A DNA stretch of 64,000 nt from Pseudorasbora parva (Eukaryota > Chordata > Actinopteri > Cypriniformes > Gobionidae), in the NCBI RefSeq assembly GCF_024679245.1, contig NC_090188.1:38991992-39055991 (forward strand), given 5' to 3'. Shown piece by piece: positions 22,669-33,900 of this stretch. The translations under genes were made by a program, and so were the position numbers. Each line of letters starts with the position of its first letter. The stretch's first letter is position 1. The notes beneath the pieces were generated by a model. It had not been told where the DNA came from. It saw nothing but the letters and a program-made list of their open reading frames with translations, and did not search any database.

Positions 22669-22912
22669 GAAACCTAGGAAATGTTCTTTCACTCGTTTTT
22701 TATCTAGCGATAGGTAGGGCTAAGGTCAGGAGTGCAATCTAGAATGAGTGAATACTATTTTGATGTTTTAATCTCACTCACAATGGTTTATATTAATTTG
22801 GAACTGATACAGTCTATCAGTTCATTTTGAATTATTTTGCCAAGATAGTGTGTATGGTGTCCAGTTCCACTGTAATGAAGCAACATGTCAGCCGAGTGAA
22901 CAGAGTCAAATT
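22669..22912 (-). pseudogene. Decayed hAT transposase (ZMYM1-like), central part
   Basis: Minus-strand reading gives HYLGKIIQNELIDCISSK, then VSEIKTSK, a stop, and YSLILDCTPDLS (the conserved first-Asp region of this hAT group). After a one-base frameshift it gives RVKEHFLGF, which continues in frame, once the inserted element and one target copy are ignored, into VAEEATGEGL at 20839. One transposase relic was therefore split by the later insertion. The more N-terminal part is lost to the right of 22912, where a different repeat texture begins. Confidence 0.75.
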
Positions 22913-23842
22913 TGGCCAATAGCTCCACTTCTCTTAAGCCTAGTTCAGACTGCACGATTTCCCTTATTCAACTTCAATATTTTTGAAAAAACTGTTTGCA
23001 GCAGAAACAGTGCAAGTAGTCACCTTTTTTTTTTTTGAGTATATTGTTACGTCCCAACCTTTGTCTTAGGGTTTAAGGAGGGAGTAACAAAAGAATTATT
23101 GGAAATTTCAAATAAATGAATAAGTAAACATACGTTGAGGAGTCTTCTTGTCCACTATCCCAGCTCTGTTCACTCTTATTACACTTGAGGTTTCTTGTAA
23201 AAAGGTACCCCAAGATTTTTACTACCACTTAAACAAAAGATTAGAACAAGAATCTAGTTAACCAGTGTTTTATTAAAGGGGTTAACAAATCCAATATCAA
23301 CATAAAGAACAGAAACATACAACAAACTTAACCAAATTGTCAGGAGAGGGCAAGGCTAAAATAACAAACAAAAGTCTCTTACTAAAGGATATTAAGTAAA
23401 CAATTCCCTAACAAAAGAAAGTTAAAGAAAAGACAATATTCTTACCTCTCTCCCTAACTAAAAATAAACAGGAGAAAACTTATGAGTGGGTAAACCCAAA
23501 TAAATTGGCACCCACCTCTAGTGATGTTACGTCTGACACCGATGCTGCGAAGCTTGCTTCAAACTCGAACGGTCCTTGTAATGAACCACTGCTTTGGAGC
23601 TTGTATCATTACGTCACTAGTCACGTGAAAATGCTTTCTGAAGCAAACACACTGCTTCACTCCTGTAGTGAACCACCTGACTGCTTTGACAGCCCAATCA
23701 AGTGCTGACAGATTTGAAACCTGGTGGCTGTATTTCTTATAAAAGTGAAGACAAACCATGGCAACACCGTGGGTTGTAGTAGTTGGTGTTTGTTTTGGAG
23801 TTATTGTTGAGGAGAGTGGATTGAGTTTATTTCAGCGTTGTG

Positions 23843-25845
23843 ATGGAGCCAGCGAGAAAGAGAAGTCGTTCCCAAGTTTGGGAACACTTTAAACTTATTT
23901 CTTTGAATTATTTCTCTCATTTCTTTGAATTTCTGTGTATGAAATGTGATATAAATAAACTTGCCTTGCCTACATGTAATTGCATAGATCCTCACACAGA
24001 TAAACTTTGTTGTTACAGGTTCAGTGCTTGGTTTGTGATCAGCAATTGGCGTATAATTATAATAATAATAATACGTCTTCCATACTGAGGCATTATAGAG
24101 CTAAGCATGAGCAATCTGGAGGGTCAATGGAAAACTCCAACTGTCAAGGTAACTAATTTATGGAAGTTTTCGACTGTTCGAATAAACTGTTTTTGACAGT
24201 ATGAATAAACTTTACTTAAAGTTTTACATGCATTTGCACATTTTCTGTCCAGTGAACCGCAAACAACAGCTTGATGAAGCTCTAGTGGACATGATTGTGG
24301 AGGATTCACAGCCTTTATTGTGGATGACATTGGCTTTAAAGCATTTGTGGCTAAGCTTGACCCCACTTATGCACTACCCCAAGGCAGGCTTTGAAGATCA
24401 TGGTGGACCACAAATATGAGGAGCAGAAGCAAAAGGCCATCGCTGAGCTACAGAAAACTGATGGTGTGAGCCTAACTTCAGATATGTGGACCTCTATTAA
24501 TATGGATGCATATCTGGCTGTTACATGCCATTATGTAGATGACAAGGATAAGCTTGCCACAGTACTTCTTGGGGTACGGTCATTTCCAAAAGCTCACACT
24601 GCGGAGAACCTTGCAGAGGCCAAGAGGTTGCTCTTTGAAGAATGGGGAATCCAGAGCAAAATAAAATCCCTGGTGACTGATGCTGCTTCAAATATGATAG
24701 CCACTGCCAACAACTTGAAGATTAGGCATGTTATATGCATTGCCCATGCCTTGAATTTGGTGCTCAAGAAGTCCCTTGATGTAACTCCTGGTCTGGAAGA
24801 TATCAGAACAAGAGCACGAAGGATGGTGACTTACTTTAAGACCAGTACCACAGCAAAAGAGAGACTTAGAGAGAAACAGGAACAAATGAGACGTCCTGTG
24901 AAGAAGCTGATTCTGGTGGTTGATACACGCTGGAATAGCACCTATTTAATGCTTCGGCGTATATATGAAGAGAGAGAACCAGTGGGTGCAGCACTGGCTA
25001 CACTGAGAACTGATGTGGCTCCTTTGACATCAGAAGAATATCAGGCAATATCTGAGTGCATGAAGGTGCTAGCCCCATTCCAGGTGGCCACTGTTGAACT
25101 TTCTGAGGAGAAGAGAGTATCTGGCTCTAAGGTCATTCCCATGATGAAAATGTTGCGATACACAAATAATGAAACCCTCAAAAACATTACCAACGACACT
25201 GGAATCCAGCTGGGACAGAATCTGTCAAGAAGATTAGCAGAGAAATTTTCAGCTCTTGAATCGACAAGTGTTTTGACTGTGGTGTCGATTTGGGTTTCAT
25301 AATCATATACAGGCCCAGACGGCAATTGGACGACTAACATCTGAATGCACAGCGTTAATCAAAGATACAGCTCATCAAACACCCAGCCACTCAGCACGGC
25401 CAGATACAGCACACAATCGTGAAACTACAGGTCAAGGTAAAGTAAAAATCTTAGAAGGTTACTTAAAACTATTTATCACTGATAACATGGTTTTGTTTAT
25501 CATTTCCCTTGCAGATAAGGTGAATCTTTGGGAGCTGCTGGACAATGATGCAAGTAATGCAAGGAGGAACAAAAGTGCAGTCAGATGCAACCATAGAGGT
25601 CCAGCGCTATATGACCGATCCCCCACTGCAGCGTTCTGCTGACCCTCTTGCCTACTGGTCCACCCACAAAGCAATATATCCTCATTTATACCAGCTTTCT
25701 AAACTGTTTTTGTGTACTCCTGCATCATCTTTTCCATGCGAGAGGATATTCTCTAAAGCTGGTAAAATTGTTTAAAAAAAAAAGAAATCGCCTTTCTCCA
25801 AAGACTATGGAGAAAATATTTCTGAATAAAAACCATACCATTTAA
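23843..25845 (+). pseudogene. hAT transposase, BED-finger type, near-intact but frameshifted
   Basis: Exon 1 starts at ATG 23843 (MEPARKRSRSQVWEHFKL). After acceptor AG before 24020, exon 2 gives a BED zinc finger: CLVCDQQL with the Cys pair, and LRHYRAKHE with the His pair. It ends at donor GTAACT near 24150. Exon 3, from about 24252, has frameshifts around 24315 and 24380, then 303 open codons (24391-25302) containing LTSDMWTS, LVTDAASNM, CIAHALNLVLKKS and DTRWNSTYLMLRR, hallmarks of Ac-like hAT transposases. A last exon near 25515-25845 carries the hATC dimerisation domain (DPLAYWSTHKAIYPHL, SSFPCERIFSKAGKIV). Frame changes near 25290 and 25570 mean it cannot encode a full protein. No canonical donor follows exon 1. 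Confidence 0.85.
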
Positions 25846-26129
25846 TGAACACTTTATCTAAGCCTTCTGCATGTACCCAAAGCACAACCTCTGCCACATT
25901 TTTTTTATTTATTTTTTATTATTAATTAGAGAACATATGAACATTGTTGCATAAAAACATGCATCAAAGACACAAACTTAAAAATCCCTCAGCTACTTTA
26001 TGAAGTACAACAAGTTACACAAGCACATCCTTTTCAACATACAAAAACATCAGTCCCACCAGTAAACAAGTTATACAGTTCTGCTTCGCACAGCTAAACA
26101 ATATAAAGCTTGCACACATGATACTGCCC

Positions 26130-26416
26130 TGCTAAAAAAAAACTATAGAAACCATCACTGAAATTGTATTTGGTTTAGTTTGGAATGGTTTTCATGGGAA
26201 TTTTATTGGTTGTAATGGGAATTACAACTCTGTGGGTCTGTATTGATATGTGTTGGGTTCTATTGGTGGGGGCATTCAATCCTAATGAAATATGCCCCAA
26301 ACACACTACAAAACAAAAATTCTGTAGTGGTTTAAATGGTAAAAGCCAATGGTTCCTATTGGTATTTTAATACAAACCATTAGAATTTCTGTGATGGTTT
26401 CCAACTTTTTTAAGCT
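26130..26416. mobile_element. MITE nested in the hAT transposon
   Basis: AAACCATCACTGAAATT (26149-26165) and its near-perfect complement AATTTCTGTGATGGTTT (26384-26400) bracket a low-complexity interior rich in TGGTTT/TTGGTA, with poly-A/T next to each end. No clear target duplication. A third level of nesting: MITE in hAT in LTR. Confidence 0.65.
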
Positions 26417-27407
26417 GGTCTGATCTTCTGTCCTTGTCTAAAGAAATAATTACATACACATCATGCTTAATGTTTTATTATCAAGGTGAACACATGAAAG
26501 TCATCAGTATCTGTAAAAATCACATACATAAATGAGTTTCACAGCACTAATACTGTTTACGCTTTTCTTTGTTGCATTACATTTACTTCACCAGGAGATG
26601 GTGCTGCAATTTCTATCTGAATTATGCTTCGAGTAATAACCATTTTCGACACAATTGTATCAGAACGCATTAATGCTTCGAAACGCTTCATTTGGCCATC
26701 ATACCCACCTCCCTACACGATTATAAAGCTTCTGATGTCACACCAAGTCAAAGTGACAAAATCTTTGTGATCACTCCACAGATTCGCAATACGTCACAAT
26801 TTGCTAAATAGCAACTAAAGCAACTTTGCGCCTGGGTTAGTGGAAAAGGGACTCCTCCTGAGCCTTGTCTCACTGCTGCTTATATCCACCACGCTCCAGC
26901 TAATTAGGATCAGCTGTGGGTCGTTTGGAGTGCTGCATGACACAGAAGCTGTGGAAGCTCTTTTCATTAAGTTTCGAAGGCTGCGTCCTCCGGAGGACAC
27001 ATCCTGTGTAGGATGCAGTATAGAGAGTCCTTTATCAGAATTAAACGAGATGTCCTTCGCAGGACACACAGGCAGGAAGTATCACGTTGCTATGCCAAAA
27101 CGTTCAGCCTCGTTGCTCTCTCACACCAGTTATATGAATGAAAATTATTTATAACTGGAAAATGACTATGAAATGTTTCTCGTCTTTACAGCAATGTACG
27201 GTTCTAAACGTAAAAAAAAAAAAAAGCACTAAACAGTTGCAATCCTGTTTACCACAACTATCTGTTTGGGGTAATACAGTGCTTAAAAAACAAAAACAAG
27301 CTTAAACTACTTACATTAACACTACACCTACGCTTTACACCTTCTCAATAACACTATAGTTCTGCTGACACCGTGATAACTTTTAGAGAAGTATGAGACC
27401 GGATGCT

Positions 27408-27870
27408 CTACACCGAATTGATCTTCCCGAAAGCTAGCACCTTATACTGCAAGAAGTTATCTGTGACAAAAGCTGAGATTTCTGAGGCACGCACTTGCCA
27501 ATAGCCTTTCAGGAGATCTAGCTTTGTTACAAACGTAGCGTTACCCAGCCTACCCACACAATCTTCCATCCTAGGAAGCGGTAAGGAATCAGCTTTAGTC
27601 ATGTTACTGACTTTTCAAAAGTCAGTGCAGAAGCGATAGCTGGAATCAGGTTTTGGTACCAGTAAGCAGGGCAAACTCCAGGGACTCTGACTTGCCACAG
27701 CAAATCCATGATGCAACATACTCCACATCTGCCTTCATTATGTCATGCTTTTGAGGATTAATTTGATAAGGATGCTGTTTAATCGGAGATGCACCTCCAA
27801 CATCAATGTCATGGGCACAGTGTAGTCTTTCCAGGCACATCTGAAAACAGACTAGGAAACTCATGCAACA
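27408..27870 (-). pseudogene. Reverse transcriptase fragment of the Gmr1-like element
   Basis: Minus-strand frames include a region preceding the palm with IKQHPYQINPQKHDIM, then MTKADSLPLPRMEDC and TKLDLLKGYWQV, the standard Ty3/gypsy RT fingers/palm leading to the first catalytic Asp block. A frameshift near 27640-27700 separates the two parts. The part with the YxDD box, and all of RNase H, are absent because the frame ends against LTR sequence at about 27400. Confidence 0.8.
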
Positions 27871-28160
27871 CGTCAGTCAGTTCATTAGATTGACTTCTAC
27901 AAAGATAAGCAAGGTGATTCTTCAATTTGCTTAGAATGGCAGAATTCTGTAAACGTGTGGAGGAAACTTGTACCTCCCTATTACACAATCCATCTTCTTC
28001 CATTATGTATCTGGCAACCCTAGCGACAGTAGGAGTTGACACACAATCTCACATGGTTGTTTATCAGTACATTTATCACCTTGTTTCACTTTGGGTAATA
28101 ACATACCTCTTTAACATGCTGATATGCCACACACGGCTTTTCCGCCTACGATCATGTGTA
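27871..28160 (-). pseudogene. Linker between integrase and RT of the Gmr1-like element
   Basis: Minus-strand frame 27809-28042 contains KLKNHLAYLCRSQSNELTDV and FPSLFSDVPGKT, the pre-RT linker commonly seen just upstream of gypsy RT domains. It overlaps the RT start in another frame. Supports continuity from integrase to RT on one strand. Confidence 0.6.
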
Positions 28161-29103
28161 TTAATGACATAGTTTGTCACTCACTTTCCTTTTGACCAGA
28201 TAGAGACCGGTAAACTTCGCCTGGAACACAGAACCAGGGATAGGTAATAAAACAAGAACAGAATTGACAGGCTGAAAAGATCTTTTGACAGACGTCTTGT
28301 CATAGCGTGCTTTCATCTTATCTTGCATTTTTACAAGGTGTTGTGCTGCCACTTCATAAGCACGGTGTAGTTTTTGATGGAGAGAATGCACATAGTCAGG
28401 GACAGTCATAGGGATTGGATGTTCTTCCAGTAGTCAGTCGCTTAATAACAAACAGTCCTGGCACTACATAACCGAAAACAAGCGCTGCTGGACTAAATCC
28501 TTAAGACTCCCGAACCGTCTCTCACAGCAAACAGAAGGAAGGGAAGGCCCTCATCCCAATCCTTTCCTGTCTCAACACAGTAACTGCACAGCATCATTTT
28601 TACAGTCTGGTGAAACCGCTCAAAGCACACCCCGTGACTCTGGATGATAAGCACTGGATAACTGGTGATTTAGACCAAGCCCTTTGAGAATCTGTTTAAA
28701 CATTTGACAGAAAGTTTGTGCCACAGTCCATCTGAATTATTTTTGGTAAGCCAAAAGTAGAACAGAATTTAATCAAATCTTTCACAACTGCTTTGGATTT
28801 CAAGTTGCATAAAGGAATAGCTTCAGGAAAGCGCGTTGCAGCACACATGATAGTCACTAAATACTGATGTCCTGCCGTAGTCTTAGGCAATGGCCCAACA
28901 CAGTCAATGACCAGTCTTTCAAATGGTTCACTCATGAGAGGAATGGGGTTAAGCGGAGCAACATGAATTATCTGGTTCGGTTTTCCTGCAAGTTGGCAAG
29001 TGTTACAAGCTTTGCAAAAGGCAGACACAGTAGACTTTATACCAGGCCAGTAGAAGTAGTGCAATAACTCACAGGCAAGACTATCTGCTGTACCTCCTGA
29101 CAA
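28161..29103 (-). pseudogene. Integrase of the Gmr1-like element, frameshifted
   Basis: Frame 28696-29103 (-) shows the zinc-binding end (YFYWPGIKS, CKACNTC), the first catalytic Asp in ERLVIDCVGPLPK and the second in IIQMDCGTNF. The third (Glu) lies beyond a stop and frameshift near 28690, where LERFHQTVK-like sequence can be followed around 28600. Frame 28161-28409 gives the C-terminal region (LVKMQDKMKARYDK). Integrase normally inserts the cDNA copy into the host genome. Its position upstream of RT is the unusual feature. Several stops make it nonfunctional. Confidence 0.85.
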
Positions 29104-29309
29104 TTCGCATCAACATCAAGGTTTCCATCTGCGTCTCAGCAGTACGTCATCCTAGAATTAAGTCACTCCCGAATTATGCATTTTCCGAAGATCTGCAGCT
29201 TTAACACAACTAGTTAGTGTCAGGTCTTCTCTTTGTGCACTTACTAAATGCTTTCGGGCTCCCGACTAAGGAGTGTTTTGACTCCAAAGTAGGATCAGGT
29301 TTTAGCTCA

Positions 29310-29705
29310 GGCTATACAAACAATCTACACTCCAATGGAGTAGAGTCAGGAACGAGGAATGAATCAGCAAGATCAATCATCTCTGTGAACTTCTGTGCTT
29401 GAGCACGGGTCACTGCACACACAGGGAATGCTGAAGGATATAAAGTAGAAAGATCAGATTGTTCTTTTAGCAGTGAGATATGTCGCAATCGAAGTAGGAA
29501 AAACGTCACCACCTGCTAAATTGTTTCTTATTATTATGTCTACACCCTCCACAGGTAACCGTTTACGAACATCCAGCTTAACAGCTGGACTTAGCTTTGG
29601 TAATTTCTGAGCAAGGGCTACACTTTTAGATCTTGAATTTTTTTTGCCTCCACAACTGACAATCTGCAATCAGATGTTCAGGACTCAGGCAGTAAAAGCA
29701 GTCTC
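29310..29705 (-). pseudogene. gag zinc knuckle and protease region of the Gmr1-like element
   Basis: At about 29660-29702 (-) a CCHC knuckle is readable (CFYCLSPEHLIADC: spacing 2-4-4). It is followed by the protease-flanking region (LPVEGVDIIIRNNLAGGDV) and AVTRAQAQK. The N-terminal gag is missing, removed with the inner end of the 5' LTR. The segment 29104-29310 holds the spacer leading to integrase (LVSAQREDLTLTSC). Confidence 0.65.
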
Positions 29706-29789
29706 GTTTCTCAGTATACATAGATTTCAGTAGTTCAGGCTTACATCTCCGGGCTCGAAATTTGGCCCGAACCCAGAGGCCTTGAAATT

Positions 29790-30825
29790 TTTTCCCTAAC
29801 AAAAGAAAGTAAAAGAAAAGACAATATTCTTCCCTCTCTCCCTAACTAAAAATAAAGAGGAGAAAAGGAGTGGGTGAACCCAAAATAATTGGCGCCCACC
29901 TCCCTACACGATTATAAAGCTTCTGATCTCACACCGAGTCAAAGTGGCAAAATCTTTGTGATCACTCCACAGACTCACAATACACAAGTCACAATTTGCT
30001 AAATAGCAACTAAAGCCACTTTGCGTCTGGGTAAGTGGAAAAGGGACTCCTCCTGAGCCTTGTCTCACTGCTGCTTATATCCACCACGCTCCAGCTAATT
30101 AGGATCAGCTGCGGGTCGTTTGGAGTGCTGCATGACACTGAAGCTGTGTCTCATTTCGTTAAATTTCGAAGGCTGCGTCCTCCAGAGGACACGTCCTGTG
30201 TAGGATGCATATACGGAGTGTCCTCAATCAGAATTAAATGAGACGTCCTTCACAGGACACACAGGCAAGAAGTATCACGTTGCTATGCCAACAAGTTCAG
30301 CCTCGCTCTCACGCCAGTTTATATAAATGAAAATTATTTATAACTTGAAAATTACTATGAAATGTTTCTTGTCTTGACAGCAATGTACTGTTCTAAACGT
30401 TTAAGGTAATAGAGCTTAAAAATAAAAACAAGCTTGAACTTGCATTTTAAACACCACACCTACGCTCGCATGTATATTTGGCAGTGGTGCCGTTTTTTCA
30501 TATAATATAAAAAAAAATATTTATGATGGTTGTTAACGGCGACGCAAAGAATTATGGGTTATCTCCAGCCGCGATGGCTACACCTCATGCACACTCCGAA
30601 ATCCTGTGAAAGAAGGACGCATTCGAAGGTCGCATTTGGAGTGTCCTACTCACTTTTTTTGAAATGAGACGGCCTTATGACGTATGCAGCCTTCAAATGT
30701 GACCTCCGGAGGACGCAGACTTCTGAAATGAGACACAGCTAGAGATAGAGAGAGAGGACAAGAGGGAGGGGAGAAATCATCATCATCACACAATTCAACA
30801 AACAATTACGTCACAGGACGTAACA
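29790..30825 (-). repeat. 5' LTR of the Gmr1-like element
   Basis: Ends at GGACGTAACA (30825) and is homologous to the split left LTR from its start at about 29795. It lacks the counterpart of 23045-23402, so the inner end was deleted together with the primer binding site. It contains the MITE 30142-30740. Confidence 0.75.
30142..30740. mobile_element. MITE with AGCTGTGTCTCATTT termini inside the LTR
   Basis: Perfect 15-bp inverted ends (30142-30156 and 30726-30740), with subterminal GAAGGCTGCGTCCTCCRGAGG blocks also inverted. The left half is also present, decayed, in the other LTR (26949-27200), so the MITE was part of the LTR when the retrotransposon integrated. A short related copy lies at 46168-46250. 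Confidence 0.82.
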
Positions 30826-30829
30826 ATAT

Positions 30830-31802
30830 TAACAAGCTTCTTCTGATTGTTTCTCCATTCACAAGGACTCTTTTAAAATAATCATGTTGACATCTTACAT
30901 CTCTTTGTGGGAAAGTGAAATTGCTTGAAATGTGGAATGGATCCCTGTGAACTAATTTTGTTATTGTATTATTAATAAGAGTAGTTGGCCAGACTGTAGG
31001 ATAAACATGTGCAGCCTTTAATCCTGAGGCAGTATGACTGAGCTGTTCTGATGAAGAGGAGGTGTAAGAACTGGTTTTACTTCTAAGACAAAAGCTGAGA
31101 TCCAACGCCCTGCAATAAAGCAATACAACTCACTAATCTGGAGAGAAGATCCCACAGAAAGATTGTCTGCCCTGCCCTTCTCTCATCTCCCCTTTCCCTG
31201 ATTCAAGTCACAGAATGCAAATATACTACAGATGATGTATTTTGTGAATCTATTGTTTTATTCCTTTCATGTTTGATGTATCTTTAAAGGTCTCAGTGCA
31301 ATTGGTAAATTGGACTCAATTTCACTATAATCACTATAGGATGAGAAAGATTGAAACGTTTGATAATTCTAGGCTTCTCTTTCTCAGGTCTCTTCAAAGA
31401 TATCTAAATCCTCTCCCCCGAAACTAGGTGTTGTGCTGCAACTATTTACAATCCTTTGTTCTGGTCTGAGTATTTAAGGAAGGGTAGAAGAGCTGCCATT
31501 TGGGAACATTCTGTAGCCAGAACCCCCATGTCATGTTGTGTTCGTGTCCTAGTCATCATGACTCTTTGAAACTGTTTATATTATTTGGTGATTGTGGTTA
31601 GTATTGTATGCTGATCAGTTGTGTATGATGAAGTCTTTATTAATTATTTTATTTGATATTTGTACCTGGCTAAAATAAACATTAATCTTGATTGATCTTG
31701 TTTTAGTCTGAAATCATGCAAATCTTCCTGTCAGGGCACAACAAAAAGTGAGTAAGCATGTGCGAGTCACTTAAAGGTAAAATAGTTCATTCTGCAATCC
31801 TC
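30830..31802. other. Noncoding DNA, no gene recognised
   Basis: Only short ORFs without similarity (for example 30806-31123 -). No terminal repeats seen. Confidence 0.45.
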
Positions 31803-32375
31803 TATAGAGGGAATGCATCGACGTCACTTTCCCGCCGTAACACGCCCCCTCAGCCGGGGCTGAGTGGCAGAAGAGCTGCTGCATGACTGGAGTTAGTGGA
31901 GGAAAACACGAGTAGAGCAAACGATCCTTACAATTTACCAAAGATTCAGTGATCCATGGATAATATGCAGCCAGGAATCGTGTTTTCCTGACATATTTAG
32001 GAGCCTCCTTTCGAAAAGAATGTTTATAACTGTCATTCATCACATTTTTCAAGTGAATCCCGCAGGTATATGTGGATGGTCCTTGTTTTGAAGCGTGTAG
32101 TGGTGGTAATATACTTTATATTCACTAAAAGCTGTCACTCATTCAATAAACGCGATCTCACAAAGTTCCACAGTGATGTTTGTATACAATGACTCTCTTA
32201 TTTTCACAATGTCTGCACTTACAGAGGATTGCTGCGCGTGTTTAACTGAACTCAGCGCCTGGACAAAAGTACAAAAGTAAACCAATGCTGCCTCTCAGTC
32301 TTTCTGCCACTCAGCGGGGGCGTAATCACAGTCACTCCAGCTGATGATGACGTCACGTGCATTCCCTCTATTATA
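31803..32375. mobile_element. TIR element with TATAGAGGGAATGCA ends
   Basis: TAGAGGGAATGCA (31805-31817) is matched by its exact complement at 32358-32370. Inverted similarity continues inward: GACGTCA on both sides, and CTGAGTGGCAGAA with TTCTGCCACTCAG. No transposase in the ~570 bp. The target duplication is unclear, so the superfamily is not assigned. Confidence 0.75.
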
Positions 32376-33379
32376 ACAGAACTGGCTAATTTGCGTCCGT
32401 GAGGTAATGTAATTAATTATTCATTTCGCAAGCATTATTCTCTGAGCGACTCCTGGTCCCATGGAGGAACGCATTATGAAGATAAGAAATTCTAAGAAAA
32501 TCAACAATCTAAATTTCATCACAACCAATTATTTAATCAGCCGTCACTTTATAAATGCAAAAAAATTAACGAAACCACACACAATTGGAGTCAAATTAAT
32601 GTATTAATGAAGTCAGATTTAAAATTCGATATGAATAAATTAAGTGCTTTTAAAAGAAATGCTGAAAAGTCTTACTCGCAGAAGTCCTTCGACCAGGCCG
32701 TTAGATTCCGTCCTTGGGCTAACGGATGGACCTTACAGAGGCAACAGGAGGAGTATTACCCGAGGCAGCATAGCTAAGCTGTGCATCAAACAATGCTAGA
32801 TTAAAATATTTCCTCAATGCATCTGAAGAAAAAAGTATTTGAAATCAGCTACTAGTTTACCAAGCAAAATGCATGCAACTCTGGAAAGCATATATTGTAA
32901 ATATTAGAAAAACACAGTCCAGTGTCCACAGATTTGATGTAATACAAGAACAGAGAATAATTAATGTAATAATTAATATGCAAATAATTGAATGTTAAAT
33001 AAATGAATAGATAATGCACATAAAAATATAAGAAGTATTTGAAATAATCCAACATCAATATTACCCATCTAAACCTCTAGACTTACTGCTCATTTTAACA
33101 TTCTATAATCAAAGATATCACACTGTAAAAAATTATTTAGAAAACAAGTTACCTGGTTGCCTTAAAATTTTGAGTTCATTGAAATTGAAATTTTGAGTTA
33201 ATACAATGAACATTTTTTGAGATTCGAAAAACCTTTATTAAAATATTATTAAAAGATTTTGTAAGCATATTAGGTAATTGTGTGTGTTTTATTTCTGATA
33301 ACACAGTGAAACATACCAAATAGCGCTATTTTCAAGATTTATCAATTTTTTTTATGTGGTTCAGATACAAAAATATATC
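32376..33379. other. Noncoding DNA, no gene recognised
   Basis: AT-rich. A segment starting CACTGTAAAAAATTATTTAG near 33121 resembles ends of common fish MITEs, but no right end was found. Confidence 0.4.
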
Positions 33380-33676
33380 TGTGAACTCGAGCTGCGTTGA
33401 AACGCTGTGAGAACGCCTCTGCGTGATTGCGTCGTGAAGCGCGTGTAGAACCAGTCCATTCAGGAGATTGAACGTCATCGCCGGGGTGACGTCATCGACC
33501 GGAAACTATAAAGCATCTGTGAACACAAACAGAAACTAGCTTCTGTGCCTTCAGCAAGCGATCTATGTGAACCTGTCTGTCTATTTGGTGTTTTTGTCTG
33601 TCTATGAGAGAGAATTTTTCCACCTTTGTTAAATAATGCTTCATATATTAACAAAAAAGAAAAAAAGGAGAAAATA

Positions 33677-33900
33677 ATGGCGAATGAACAGTTGACGAGG
33701 TGTGTTCATCCCTGCCCACGCTACGTAACGGGTGGGGATACACACTCTCTGTGTGTAATCTGTTTGGGAGCGCAGCATGCGCTCGAGAGGCTGGTTCCCT
33801 TAGTAGATTTTCTAGATGAGTGGAAACGTTTGTCGAATATACTCGTTGGGTCCTGCAGATAGTAGATAGGGGGTATGCGATTCAGTTCAAAAGGCGGCCA
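33677..33900 (+). pseudogene. DIRS ORF1 (gag-like) N-terminal remnant
   Basis: ATG at 33677 opens a frame with CVHPCPRYVTGGDTHSLC followed by VICLGAQHALERL. This Cys-rich N-terminus resembles that at the start of ORF1 in fish DIRS elements. After about 50 codons it shifts directly to sequence upstream of RT, so most of ORF1 has been deleted. Confidence 0.6.

Larger units (their letters stand above)
23519..26703 (+). mobile_element. hAT transposon (ZBED/Ac type) inside the LTR
   Basis: The left end TAGTGATGTTACG and the degenerate right end ...GGCCATCATA are bordered by the 8-bp duplication CCCACCTC (23511-23518 and 26704-26711). The uninterrupted LTR sequence is seen in the other LTR near 29896. 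The element holds a multi-exon transposase gene (23843-25845) in the same orientation and a secondary MITE in its 3' part. The intact target duplication and the long open frame suggest it inserted after the retrotransposon. Confidence 0.92.
23045..27380 (-). repeat. 3' LTR of the Gmr1-like element, interrupted
   Basis: Formed by 23045-23518 plus 26712 to about 27380; the middle is the hAT insertion. Blocks shared with the right-hand LTR are about 23403-23510 with 29795-29896, and 26705-27210 with 29898-30400, at high identity with small indels. The inner right edge runs into reverse transcriptase without a recognisable LTR end, so that junction is deleted. Confidence 0.75.
23045..30825 (-). 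mobile_element. Gmr1-like Ty3/gypsy LTR retrotransposon relic
   Basis: The outer ends are TGTTACGTCC (23045) and GGACGTAACA (30825), complementary LTR termini with TG..CA, flanked by ATAT on both sides (23041-23044, 30826-30829), consistent with a short target duplication. Coding remnants are all on the minus strand in the order CCHC knuckle, protease region, integrase, reverse transcriptase. Integrase before RT is the Ty1/copia-like order described for the Gmr1 group of Ty3/gypsy elements in deuterostomes. Both LTRs are rearranged: the 3' LTR (left) carries a hAT insertion, the 5' LTR (right) has lost its inner ~360 bp, and RNase H and most of gag are missing. Not capable of autonomous movement. 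Confidence 0.82.
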
